Part shown: positions 33,529-41,884 of the stretch, piece after piece
How the letters are laid out: every line of letters begins with the position of its first letter
Numbering within the stretch: position 1 is the first letter of the stretch
Assembly (NCBI GenBank): GCA_044235425.1
Contig: JBIIHW010000001.1
Location: 62,001 to 126,000 of the forward strand
Reading direction: 5' to 3'
Source: JBJSXJ01 sp044235425
GTDB lineage: Bacteria; Planctomycetota; Planctomycetia; Pirellulales; Pirellulaceae
Length of the DNA: 64,000 bases
Made by a program: the position numbers and the translations under genes
The notes under the pieces: generated by a model
The model's input: the letters and a program-made list of their open reading frames with translations, nothing else
Databases searched by the model: none
What the model was told of the DNA's origin: nothing

Positions 33529-33855
33529 ATGATTCGCCGATTACTGCTGGTGGCGTTATGCGCCGCCGCTGTGACAGTCGCCACGACTGCCACGAGCCGC
33601 GCCGATGAACGGGCGTACGGCCGTGTTTGGGGTGGTTCCTATCAGATGCGGGACTGGGAACGTTTTTATCACTATCCTTACGTGTTCTACCCACAGAACT
33701 ACTGGGGGAACGAGTACTATCGCAGCAGCGAAAGTTTGTACTTCCGCTATCCGCCGGAAATGCGGATCCCGGTCTACAACAAGAAGTGGCACAACGAACT
33801 GCCCCAGGGCCAACGTTACCACTGGGGACACCACTTCCGACTCGATGTGTTCTAA
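33529..33855 (+). CDS. Small secreted Tyr/Trp-rich protein
   Basis: A 108-residue protein with a clean signal peptide (RLLLVALCAAAVTVATTATSRA). The mature chain is rich in Tyr, Trp, Phe and His: FYHYPYVFYPQNYWG, SLYFRYPPEMRIPVYNKKWH and YHWGHHFRLDVF. I recall similar short proteins in other planctomycetes, sometimes labelled calmodulin-binding, a name I would not take as function. The ATG at 33529 has GGGGGGAAA upstream. The composition suggests a compact extracellular or envelope protein. Confidence 0.75.
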   Translation: MIRRLLLVALCAAAVTVATTATSRADERAYGRVWGGSYQMRDWERFYHYPYVFYPQNYWGNEYYRSSESLYFRYPPEMRIPVYNKKWHNELPQGQRYHWGHHFRLDVF

Positions 33856-33866
33856 ATCTGCTAACC

Positions 33867-33885
33867 GTTCGCTCAACGAGCGAAC
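33867..33885 (+). terminator. Short hairpin after small secreted protein gene
   Basis: GTTCGCTC and GAGCGAAC form a perfect 8-base stem with a 3-base loop. It lies between the stop at 33855 and the next start at 33895. No U-run follows, so it may act as an attenuator or RNA 3' end rather than a standard terminator. Confidence 0.35.
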
Positions 33886-33894
33886 CGATTGAAC

Positions 33895-34863
33895 ATGAGT
33901 TGGCGACGAGCACCGTGGGGCATTGCACTGGGACTGTGGTGGTCCTTGATCGCCGCAGTCCTGATGACTTCGACTACTTCGGCCCCACCACCTATGGCGG
34001 CGGCGTACCCGCGCCGCCTTGCCACTCGCCATCTCGCCAATGCCATTCAAATCACCGACTGGGTGATTTCGGGTGGAGTGCCCGAGGATGATCATGCGTT
34101 TGCGGAACTCTCCGCGCTGGGAATTCGCAGCATCATCAGCGTCGACGGTGCTCGTCCTGATTTAGCTCGTGCCGCTCGCTATCGCCTCCGCTACGTCCAT
34201 CTGCCGCACGGCTATGAGGGACTGGGGGAAGAGCGAATGGTGCAGCTTGCACAAGCCATTCAGCAGTTGCCCAAGCCAATCTATTTACATTGCCATCACG
34301 GCAAACATCGCAGTCCAACTGCGGCGGCTGTCGCCTGTCTGGCAACTGGGCAAATCACGACTCAGCAGGCCCGCCATGTACTGCAACTTGCCGGTACCAA
34401 CCCCAGCTATCTCGGCTTGTTTCACGCTGTCGAACAAGCCCAGGTCCTCGCCCCAAAAGTTCTCCGCGAACCGCAAGTGGAGTTTCCTGAACTAGTCGCC
34501 GTTCCACCGCTCGCCGAATCAATGGTGTCCATTGATGAAGCACATGGCAGGCTTTCTCGTCTCGCCAAAAACGACTGGACTCCGCTGACCGAACAACCCC
34601 AAATGACGGCCCATCATCAAGCTCTGCTCCTGGTAGAACAGCTTACCGAACTCTCGCGCGCCTCAGAAACTCAACAGCGCCCCGATCGATTTCGGGCGAT
34701 TCTCAGCGAACAACTGACGACCGCGCAGCAGCTCCAGGAATTACTGGAACCACGAGCCCCAGAGCACGACTCGCTCAAGCTCCGTCGACAAGAAACTTTT
34801 GCCCAACTAAGTCGGCTCTGTACTGACTGCCATCGACAATTTCGCGATAATGTCACCCGGTGA
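33895..34863 (+). CDS. Dual-specificity phosphatase-like domain fused to cytochrome c'-like domain
   Basis: A 322-residue exported protein with a membrane or signal segment at 8-30. A phosphatase-like domain at about 45-185 carries the Cys-based signature HCHHGKHRS (Cys133, Arg139). A helical C-terminal domain at about 205-322 ends in LCTDCHRQFRDN, a c-type heme site CxxCH at 309-313. Its position in the last helix, followed by a basic and aromatic tail, matches cytochrome c'. Heme attachment would require export to the periplasm, which the N-terminus supports. I know of no named family with both parts. Confidence 0.8.
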   Translation: MSWRRAPWGIALGLWWSLIAAVLMTSTTSAPPPMAAAYPRRLATRHLANAIQITDWVISGGVPEDDHAFAELSALGIRSIISVDGARPDLARAARYRLRYVHLPHGYEGLGEERMVQLAQAIQQLPKPIYLHCHHGKHRSPTAAAVACLATGQITTQQARHVLQLAGTNPSYLGLFHAVEQAQVLAPKVLREPQVEFPELVAVPPLAESMVSIDEAHGRLSRLAKNDWTPLTEQPQMTAHHQALLLVEQLTELSRASETQQRPDRFRAILSEQLTTAQQLQELLEPRAPEHDSLKLRRQETFAQLSRLCTDCHRQFRDNVTR

Positions 34864-34923
34864 TCGGAATCACGCTTGATGCGAATTCCCTGCCTGGCGA
34901 TTGGCTCATCGGAGGACCTTGTC

Positions 34924-36045
34924 GTGACATCGAACAGCGCAAACGAATCCAGCGCCCCCGTGCCGGCACTAACGTTCCTGGCCAAAACTCCCGCCACGCT
35001 TCCTGGCATGATCGTACTGTTTGGCAACGAAACGTTTTTGAAGGGGCAGGTGCGAGCTCGCATTCGAGCCAGCTTCGCGACGGATGATGAATCGCCGCTG
35101 AGCACCGTGTATGACGGAACAACGGCTCAGCTGCGCGATGTCGTCGATGACCTCTCGATGCGCTCCCTGTTTGGTGGCGGTGAGCGGCGACTCATTTTTG
35201 TCGATGATGCCGATCCCTTTGTAACGACCTATCGCGAGGAGCTGGAGCAGTACGCTGAACGCCCTAAATCCAGCGGCCTGTTAGTGCTGGACTGCAAAAC
35301 TTGGCTGGCCATCACGCGGCTCGCCAAAATCGTGAGTCGCACGGGACTCGCTATCGATTGCAAAGTGCCTACGGTTGGCAGCGGAAAGTCTCCCGAGCCC
35401 GACGATAAGCTCTTCAAAAAGTGGCTGATCAGCCAAGCCAAGAATGTCCATAGGATTCAGGTGAGCACGGATGTGGCTGACCTGATCTATGACCTCGTCG
35501 GCCCCAACTTCGGGATCCTCGATAATGAACTGGCCAAGCTCGCGCTCCTGACCGAGCCTCAGGGTGCTGTGACCGAACAGTTGGTTCAGGATCTGGTGGG
35601 TGGCTGGCGAGTCAAATCGCTTTGGGAAATGCTCGATATGGTGTTCAGTGGCAACGCCGCGGGAGCGATCCAAACACTCGATCGACTGCTGCAATCGGGT
35701 CAGGCTCCTATCGCCGTATTTGGTGGTTTGGCATACGGAGCACGTCAATTGGCCGCCGCCACGCGCATCTTTCAACTGGCCGAGCGACGACGTAAGCCCA
35801 TCAGTTTGAATGAGGCGATTACTCAAGCCGGAATTCGCGACTGGCCGCGAGGCAAAGTGAAACAGACCGAAGAAAATCTCAAACAGCTCAACCGGCATCG
35901 TGCCGGACACCTTTATCGCTGGCTCTTACAGCTCGACCTGTCCCTCAAAGGCTCCCACTCCAGCCCCGCGAAAGCACGACTGGCAATTGAAGAGTTTATT
36001 TTTAGGTTGAGTCGAGCCGCCGGCCAGATAGCGCGCCGAGCGTAA
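34924..36045 (+). CDS. holA: DNA polymerase III subunit delta
   Basis: The clamp-loader delta subunit, 373 residues. IVLFGNETFLKGQVRARI matches the HolA N-terminus, followed by RRLIFVDDADPF, a Rossmann-like region, and the C-terminal collar (VFGGLAYGARQLAAATRIF, LKQLNRHRAGHLYRWLLQLDLSLKGSHSSPAKARLAIEEF, residues about 280-360). I chose the GTG at 34924 because GGAGG sits eight bases upstream; an in-frame ATG at 34879 would add 15 residues without a ribosome site. Confidence 0.9.
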   Translation: MTSNSANESSAPVPALTFLAKTPATLPGMIVLFGNETFLKGQVRARIRASFATDDESPLSTVYDGTTAQLRDVVDDLSMRSLFGGGERRLIFVDDADPFVTTYREELEQYAERPKSSGLLVLDCKTWLAITRLAKIVSRTGLAIDCKVPTVGSGKSPEPDDKLFKKWLISQAKNVHRIQVSTDVADLIYDLVGPNFGILDNELAKLALLTEPQGAVTEQLVQDLVGGWRVKSLWEMLDMVFSGNAAGAIQTLDRLLQSGQAPIAVFGGLAYGARQLAAATRIFQLAERRRKPISLNEAITQAGIRDWPRGKVKQTEENLKQLNRHRAGHLYRWLLQLDLSLKGSHSSPAKARLAIEEFIFRLSRAAGQIARRA

Positions 36046-36090
36046 GTCAGTTTTGCACGTTGGTATGTCTCTGTGCCCCTCTGTGACTCT

Positions 36091-36165
36091 GTGTTTCACA
36101 AATCCATGTTTCACAAATCCATGTTTCACAAATCCGTGTTTCACAAATCCGTGTTTCACAAATCC
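36091..36165. repeat. 15-base tandem repeat, five copies
   Basis: Five consecutive units of [G/A]TGTTTCACAAATCC, alternating G, A, A, G, G at the first base, with no other differences. It lies in the 290-base gap after holA, which otherwise shows no gene. A preceding CTCTGTG text looks like a decayed relative. Confidence 0.95.
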
Positions 36166-36335
36166 GAGCATCTCCAAGTCAGTGCAGAAATGATGATCGG
36201 AGACTGGAAATACCAAGTGAGCGGCGGAGATGGTCGACACGGATAGCACCGCAACCTGCCCATCGATCGTGTGCGCCCAACGGAAAGCTGTAAGACATTT
36301 TAAGCCCGCGAGGAGATGACGCGGATGAGCCTGAC

Positions 36336-37151
36336 TTATTCCTCAGGCTCGGAGTTCTGACCAACCCCTGGACTCGCTTCGCCCGCAGGGCCGTTTTCCG
36401 GTATTAAACTATCAACCGGCTGTCGCAGTATCGGCACCGGCTTCCCACCCGCTTCCTTGATTCGTTTTTGAACCGCCGCAACCAAGGACTTAATCTCCGC
36501 CGATTGCGAATTATGCGACTGCACTTCGATGGCACTCGTCATGGTCACCTGAGCCACTTGATCTCCAACACGAACAACTGCCTTGCGAACTACCGGTTTT
36601 TTGTCCGTGGTAAGAAGCGATAACGAGATGACACCGTTCACTTTTTTCCCGATTACCTTCTCTGGATTCAAATCACGCAACGCTACGCGATACTCGAAAT
36701 ACTCGTCACCTTTCATAATGAAATAGAGCAATCCCTGGTCGTCGATCTTCAGCCAAGATTGATTAATAACTTTATTGTCCACTAGATACTGACAGGCCTC
36801 CACTGCGTCATCGGGCACCTGTTCTGGAGTGGGATTTCTTGGATTGATCTCGGATTTCTGATACTCCCAACTCTCATAGTCGATTGTCGAAGGCGTAACG
36901 CTTAACGCCCGAGGAACACTACTCAGCGAATTGCTGCCATTCCGCAAAGCCATACGTTGCTGATCTAAGTTAAACCGTATTCCCTGAACATCACTCGCTA
37001 ATCTATTTATCGCGGGTGTTAAAAACATTATTAACGACTGCCATATCAGGAGAAGGCTAACAGCGACCATAAGACCCGCACCAGTGACGGGATTGGTCTT
37101 CTTTTTTTTCGATTTTTCTTTTCCGGACGCATTTTTATTGGACCAAAACAT
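36336..37151 (-). CDS. Membrane-anchored protein of unknown function
   Basis: A 271-residue protein with a Lys-rich N-terminus (KEKSKKKK), one membrane helix (AGLMVAVSLLLIWQSLIMFL) and a mostly hydrophilic remainder, possibly a beta-rich domain at about 135-225 (LLYFIMKGDEYFEYRVAL, VVRKAVVRVGDQVAQVTM). It ends in an acidic Pro-rich tail. I do not recognise the family. Its codon use is visibly more A/T-rich than that of its neighbours, which may mean recent acquisition or low expression. It is flanked by gaps of about 290 and 415 bases. Confidence 0.6.
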   Translation of the reverse strand: MFWSNKNASGKEKSKKKKTNPVTGAGLMVAVSLLLIWQSLIMFLTPAINRLASDVQGIRFNLDQQRMALRNGSNSLSSVPRALSVTPSTIDYESWEYQKSEINPRNPTPEQVPDDAVEACQYLVDNKVINQSWLKIDDQGLLYFIMKGDEYFEYRVALRDLNPEKVIGKKVNGVISLSLLTTDKKPVVRKAVVRVGDQVAQVTMTSAIEVQSHNSQSAEIKSLVAAVQKRIKEAGGKPVPILRQPVDSLIPENGPAGEASPGVGQNSEPEE

Positions 37152-37566
37152 TTTTATTTCGACTCTAGGTTTTTAGATCAACATGCAGAAAAAGGGACGT
37201 CAGATAGTTGAAATGTTAATCACTAGGAAAACAAGGTCATTTTGAGATTTCCGTGGTTTGGTAAGACACGGCTGTCGCCGTTCAGGAAGTTATGCATCCC
37301 AATGACGCTCCACCCGCATCAAACGGGCGACAGATTTACAACCTCCACTCCTGTCCCTGTGACACTCATGAAAGAACCCAAACGAGCAGTAGTTGCCCAG
37401 TTCATCAAAACGAACTACAACCAAACGACTCGTGAGTAATCGTCAGAGACTAGCCACTCACGAGGCGCTGCGGCCATTAGCAAGTTGACGAAGCGCCAAG
37501 ACACAAACCTTCACTCTGCTCCAATCGAAACACCGCGACGAGCGGTTCAAGAATGGAATCCTTCTG
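37152..37566. other. Intergenic region, A/T-rich, no gene seen
   Basis: A 415-base gap between two divergent genes. It holds a 9-base inverted repeat, CTCGTGAGT (37429-37437) and ACTCACGAG (37456-37464). The only sizeable frames lack coding character. It presumably carries promoters for both neighbours. Confidence 0.5.
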
Positions 37567-38703
37567 ATGATCTACGACTCGATTGTGCTGGGGACGGGCG
37601 GCATCGGTAGTGCCACTGTCTATCATCTCGCTCGACGACAAGCTCGCGTGCTCGGGCTGGATCGCTATCCGGCCGCGCACGATCGCGGTAGCTCGCACGG
37701 TCAAACTCGCATCATCCGCTTAGCCTACTTCGAGCATCCCGATTATGTTCCCCTGCTCCGTCGCGCCTTTGAACTTTGGCACGATCTCGAGCAGCATGCA
37801 CAACAAACGCTCTATCATCCCGTCGGACTTCTCCAAGCTGGGCCGATGACGGGCGAAGTCGTTCCGGGTGTTCTGCAAAGTGCCGCACAGCACAACCTTG
37901 ATATCGAACAACTCACCGCACAAGATATTCGCCAGCGTTTTACCGGCTTTGAAGTACCCGATCACTTCGTGGGAGTGTTTGAGAAGCAGGCCGGATTCCT
38001 GCGAGTAGAGGCGTGCGTCGCGCAGCATTTACGACTCGCTCAGGAACATGGCGCTGAGCTGCATTACGGAGAACAGATTCTCGGTTGGCAGCGCGATGGT
38101 CAGCAGTTGATCGTCACCACCGATCGACAAACCTATGCAACTCGACGCTTGATCGTGACCGCCGGACCCTGGGCCGCCTCGCTCCTACGCTCACTCCCCG
38201 TACCACTCACCGTGCTCCGCAAACATCTGCACTGGTATGAACCAGTCGATGGACGCTACGAGCCCAGTCGCGGCGGTTGTACGTTTCTGTTTGAACTGCC
38301 CGATGGCGTCTACTACGGCTTCCCCCAGATACCCGGCGACTCATATGGGGTGAAAATCGCCGAGCACTCGGGCGGCGAACCAATCACGGATCCCCAGCTC
38401 GACACTCGGCAGATCGACTCGGTGGATCAGGGCCGAGTGGAATCATTTATCGAGCGCTGCCTGCCGGGAATCACCAGCCGTCACCGTCGTCACGCCGTCT
38501 GTCACTACACGATGTCACCCGACGGACATTTCCTGGTTGACCGCGACCCGAGCGACCAAGATGTACTCTTCGTCGCCGGTTTATCGGGCCATGGGTTTAA
38601 ATTCGCAGCAGTGCTCGGGGAGGTACTCGCCCAGCTCGCGCTCGACGGTCAAACGCCACAGCCAATCGACTTTCTTTCGCTCCGTCGCTTTGCCAAGCGG
38701 TGA
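37567..38703 (+). CDS. Sarcosine oxidase / N-methyltryptophan oxidase-like FAD enzyme
   Basis: A 378-residue monomeric-sarcosine-oxidase family protein. The FAD motif VLGTGGIGSATVYHLA is at the N-terminus, and RGSSHGQTRIIRLAY is a family signature. VCHYTMSPDGHFLVDRDP contains the Cys that binds FAD covalently in the family, and VAGLSGHGFKFAAVLGE closes the FAD site. The likely reaction is oxidation of an N-methyl amino acid with release of formaldehyde and hydrogen peroxide. The exact substrate cannot be told. It converges end to end with the Mrp gene with one base between stops. Confidence 0.9.
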   Translation: MIYDSIVLGTGGIGSATVYHLARRQARVLGLDRYPAAHDRGSSHGQTRIIRLAYFEHPDYVPLLRRAFELWHDLEQHAQQTLYHPVGLLQAGPMTGEVVPGVLQSAAQHNLDIEQLTAQDIRQRFTGFEVPDHFVGVFEKQAGFLRVEACVAQHLRLAQEHGAELHYGEQILGWQRDGQQLIVTTDRQTYATRRLIVTAGPWAASLLRSLPVPLTVLRKHLHWYEPVDGRYEPSRGGCTFLFELPDGVYYGFPQIPGDSYGVKIAEHSGGEPITDPQLDTRQIDSVDQGRVESFIERCLPGITSRHRRHAVCHYTMSPDGHFLVDRDPSDQDVLFVAGLSGHGFKFAAVLGEVLAQLALDGQTPQPIDFLSLRRFAKR

Positions 38704-38704
38704 A

Positions 38705-39784
38705 CTACAAGATCGGCAGTTGTGGAATGACCGGATTGGCAGCCGCTTGCGTCGCTAGATTCTTCGCCAACTGGTAGACGATCCTCTGCAAATACGGGGC
38801 GACCCGAACGTCGTCATAGTTGGCAGGCGTCGCTCCCTCGTCGCCGTGCTCCCGAATCGAAATATGAATCGGTACATCGCCGAGGAAAGGCACTTCCAGT
38901 TCTTCCGCTCGCTTACGAGCGCCGCCTTTGCCGAAGATGTCATAGCGTTTGTCGCAATCCGGGCAAACAAACCCACTCATGTTTTCGATCATGCCGAGCA
39001 CCGAAATGTTCACTTTGCGGAACATGGCGATCGCTTTCACAGCATCCAGCAAAGCCACTTCCTGCGGTGTGCAGACGACGACGGAGCCGGTGAGCGGCAG
39101 CATTTGAGACAGGGTAAGGGCAATGTCGCCCGTGCCAGGTGGCATGTCGATGATCAAATAATCCAGATTGCCCCAATTCGTGTCACGCAAAAACTGCTGG
39201 ATGGCACCGTGTAGCATCGGACCTCGCCACACGACCGCTTCGCCCGGTGGCACAAGAAAACCCATCGACATGACGGGCATGCCATCATGCATGATCGGGA
39301 CCATTTTTTTGTCCGCGATCCCAGGTTGACCGGAAAGGCCCAGCAGATGCGGGACACTGGGCCCGTACACATCCGCATCCATCAGCCCCACTCGACAACC
39401 AGCTCGCTTCAGACCTAAGGCCAAGCTCACCGCCATCGTACTTTTGCCGACGCCACCCTTCCCAGATCCGACGGCAATTACCGATTTGGCTGTCAGGCCA
39501 ATTTGGCCGAGCGGCTGAGCGGGCCGATCATGAACAGCATGATTCACCGTCACTCGACTGGCCTGGGGAAATCGAGACTGCAGACGCTGAGTGAGAGACT
39601 CCCGAGTCTCTTGCCAGAGCGGAGCCGAGTGGGTTGTTTGAGCCAGCGTCAGACTGATTTCACTACCCGTCACCGCGATATCGCGAATTTGACCAAGCTG
39701 CAGGGCACTACGTCCTGTCTCGGCATCCTGAAAATTCTGAACTGCCTCCGTTACTGCCGCCACGCTCAACGCCACATCAGCCAC
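38705..39784 (-). CDS. mrp: Mrp/ApbC iron-sulfur carrier ATPase
   Basis: A 359-residue P-loop protein that loads Fe-S clusters on client proteins. An N-terminal MIP18/DUF59-like domain (1-85) precedes the deviant Walker A GKGGVGKS (108-115), then LMDADVYGPSVPHLLG, PPGTGDIALTL and the cluster-binding CPDC. It is downstream of the complex I operon on the same strand, which carries many Fe-S subunits. A shared role is plausible but inferred. Confidence 0.95.
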   Translation of the reverse strand: MADVALSVAAVTEAVQNFQDAETGRSALQLGQIRDIAVTGSEISLTLAQTTHSAPLWQETRESLTQRLQSRFPQASRVTVNHAVHDRPAQPLGQIGLTAKSVIAVGSGKGGVGKSTMAVSLALGLKRAGCRVGLMDADVYGPSVPHLLGLSGQPGIADKKMVPIMHDGMPVMSMGFLVPPGEAVVWRGPMLHGAIQQFLRDTNWGNLDYLIIDMPPGTGDIALTLSQMLPLTGSVVVCTPQEVALLDAVKAIAMFRKVNISVLGMIENMSGFVCPDCDKRYDIFGKGGARKRAEELEVPFLGDVPIHISIREHGDEGATPANYDDVRVAPYLQRIVYQLAKNLATQAAANPVIPQLPIL

Positions 39785-39831
39785 AATCCACTCCCTTTCT
39801 CTCTCTGATCATCAGTCAGGCCTAGGTACTG

Positions 39832-40287
39832 CTAAAAGCGAACTTCCATGGAAGACCATGGCAGTCGATCCAGCAGTTGTTGTCGCAGAGTTGGATAGAG
39901 CGGCGGATGATCTTCGAGGTAGCTGGCAATCAGCCCCGCTACTCGCCCCACGCGACGCGGTGAATCCACGACATGCACGAATCCCGCATGCCTCAAATCC
40001 GCCTCCCACTCCCACACGTCAGAACCGCCAGCCGCCACAAAACGCAACTCCGGAAAATCGATCATGCTATCCCAGCAGCGATGCATCCAAGTCGAAAGCG
40101 CAGCGGTGGATAAGTCCAATACCACCACGCTCGCCGGAGCCACCTGGATCAACTCCTGAGTCTCCGACCAACTGATCGTCTGCTGAACTCGCCCCTGAAA
40201 TTCGTCGCGTTCTTCCCGAAACGCGGCTGACCAGCGACCGTGCGGTTCACAGACAATGATTTGCGATGGTTTGGCGGACATGATCAT
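39832..40287 (-). CDS. Receiver-like protein of unknown function
   Basis: A 151-residue protein with alternating hydrophobic strands (SQIIVCEPHG, SVVVLDLSTAA, RFVAAGG, GFVHVVDSP) that look like a response-regulator receiver fold. It is without the phospho-acceptor pattern of a normal receiver. I chose the ATG at 40287 with AGGTG upstream; the ATG at 40281 is equally usable. It follows the degenerate enhancer-binding protein by 106 bases on the same strand, which suggests a signalling link. Family not recognised. Confidence 0.6.
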   Translation of the reverse strand: MIMSAKPSQIIVCEPHGRWSAAFREERDEFQGRVQQTISWSETQELIQVAPASVVVLDLSTAALSTWMHRCWDSMIDFPELRFVAAGGSDVWEWEADLRHAGFVHVVDSPRRVGRVAGLIASYLEDHPPLYPTLRQQLLDRLPWSSMEVRF

Positions 40288-40393
40288 AGGCACCTGAAGG
40301 CCCAAGTTGGCACTGAACATCACGCTCAGCGGACAACCAGATGAAGAGGTTGGACATCTTACGGGAGCCATCGGCTGCTGGCAACTGCCACCC

Positions 40394-41875
40394 CTATTCA
40401 AAGAAAATCTCTTCGCTCGGCGGCTCCGATTCATTCACCGTTTCGGAGGCACTCTGCGGGATGACGGTCGACACAATCTTCAGCTCCTCCAGTCGCCGAA
40501 TCACGCGTGCCCTGGAAATGCCCAACAAGCGAGCGGCCTGAGCTTTGTTCCCCCGCGCCGCGCGCAACGCGCGCCGCAAAACCTCCCCCTCTAATTCGGC
40601 GAGTAAACTATCCAGTACGATGGGTTCAAATTCGCGCCGAGGATGTTTCTGAGACGCTACAGCTTGACGCACGATTGCTGGTAAATCGCCGCGCCCCACC
40701 AAGGGCCCCTCGGCAGCTTCGCACGCCACCTCCACCACCTCACCCAATTCTGTCAGATTACCCGGCCAGCGATAAGTCGCCAGATCATCTAGAGCTTCCG
40801 CCGAGAAGCCACCACAAAGTCGTTTGCCATTGGCATTGCGTCGCTCAACGAACATTTGCACCAAGAGCGGCAGATCCTGCATGCGTTTCGCCAGCGGTGG
40901 TAAATCGATCAACAAGATCTCCAAAGCCCCTGCCAAGTCAGGTAAAAAAGCGCCCCGCGCAGCTCGCTCGTGCAGCGACACCGTAGCCGTGCTCAGTGTT
41001 TGAAACCGATCCGGATGCTGCTGCAGGTAACGCAGTAATACCCACTGAGCATCCACGGGTAGCTCATCCGCGTCCAGCAGTAGCAGCAGACAAGGACCAC
41101 TCGCCAGTACCAGTTCCAGCAACCGAATCAAAAGGGACTCTAAATCGGCGGCATCACACGCCAGGCCGTGAATCGGGATCAACGGTCGATCAGAGTGCTC
41201 GTGTCGAGCTCGATGGACACAGCGCGCCAGATGCTCGCGTCCACTGCCGAGTGGACCGAGAAAGACCGTCGAGACCGCAGTTTCCACCGCGATTCGCGCA
41301 AGCTCGCGCGCCCGTCGAATCGCGGGACTGACTCCCACCAACCGCTCCCAAGCGAACCGTCCGCCCCATTGCCGTCGCTGCTCGGCCAGTTGTCGATGGA
41401 GATCGTCAGCATTAAGCGTTTTGCCAGTATCCCCGTTCCCACTCAGTTCGACCGGTGCCACGACGACGATCATGCCGGCCACATGTCCATCTGCCCCCAG
41501 CAGTGGGCGAAATTCCGCCGCTCGTCGCAGCATGCTGCAGCTTCCTGTCCCTTCCTGAGCAACGGGAATTTCTAAGATTCCCTGACAGGTTTGCCCCGCC
41601 AGTGCCAGCGGCGGTGGACATAACGCCCGTGCCATCGTCAGCGGATGCGTCAGATGCAGGTGACTGGCAGTCCCCTCCGCTTGCTCGCCCGAACTGCCCG
41701 CCTGCGAGTGATATTCGCAGACCAAGCCACACAATAGATCCTCGGTGATACCGAGCCACTCGAGGCAGGCAGCGTTCGCCGCCACAATCACTCGCTGGTC
41801 ATCCAACGCGTAAACCGGCTGTCCGCAACTGGCGAGCAATTTCTGCAAACCGGCGGACGAGCGGGAACGCGGCAT
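40394..41875 (-). CDS. Degenerate NtrC-type regulator (PAS, AAA+, Fis HTH)
   Basis: A 493-residue protein built like a sigma-54 activator: a PAS-like sensor at about 12-60 and more sensor sequence to 150, an AAA+ domain at about 178-400, and a Fis-type helix-turn-helix at 430-465 (KAQAARLLGISRARVIRRL). The AAA+ part is damaged or divergent. Walker A reads GPLGSGREH (207-215) with Arg in place of Lys, and Walker B reads LLLLLDADE. The GAFTGA loop that contacts sigma-54 is absent, the segment being replaced by LLIRLLELVLASG. It starts nine bases after nuoN and so is probably in the complex I operon. Confidence 0.85.
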   Translation of the reverse strand: MPRSRSSAGLQKLLASCGQPVYALDDQRVIVAANAACLEWLGITEDLLCGLVCEYHSQAGSSGEQAEGTASHLHLTHPLTMARALCPPPLALAGQTCQGILEIPVAQEGTGSCSMLRRAAEFRPLLGADGHVAGMIVVVAPVELSGNGDTGKTLNADDLHRQLAEQRRQWGGRFAWERLVGVSPAIRRARELARIAVETAVSTVFLGPLGSGREHLARCVHRARHEHSDRPLIPIHGLACDAADLESLLIRLLELVLASGPCLLLLLDADELPVDAQWVLLRYLQQHPDRFQTLSTATVSLHERAARGAFLPDLAGALEILLIDLPPLAKRMQDLPLLVQMFVERRNANGKRLCGGFSAEALDDLATYRWPGNLTELGEVVEVACEAAEGPLVGRGDLPAIVRQAVASQKHPRREFEPIVLDSLLAELEGEVLRRALRAARGNKAQAARLLGISRARVIRRLEELKIVSTVIPQSASETVNESEPPSEEIFFE

Positions 41876-41884
41876 GGCGAGACC

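Noticed and set aside
37242..37439. A 65-codon plus-strand frame in the 37152-37566 gap
   Set aside because: No ribosome site, signal or recognisable motif; composition is like the surrounding non-coding sequence.
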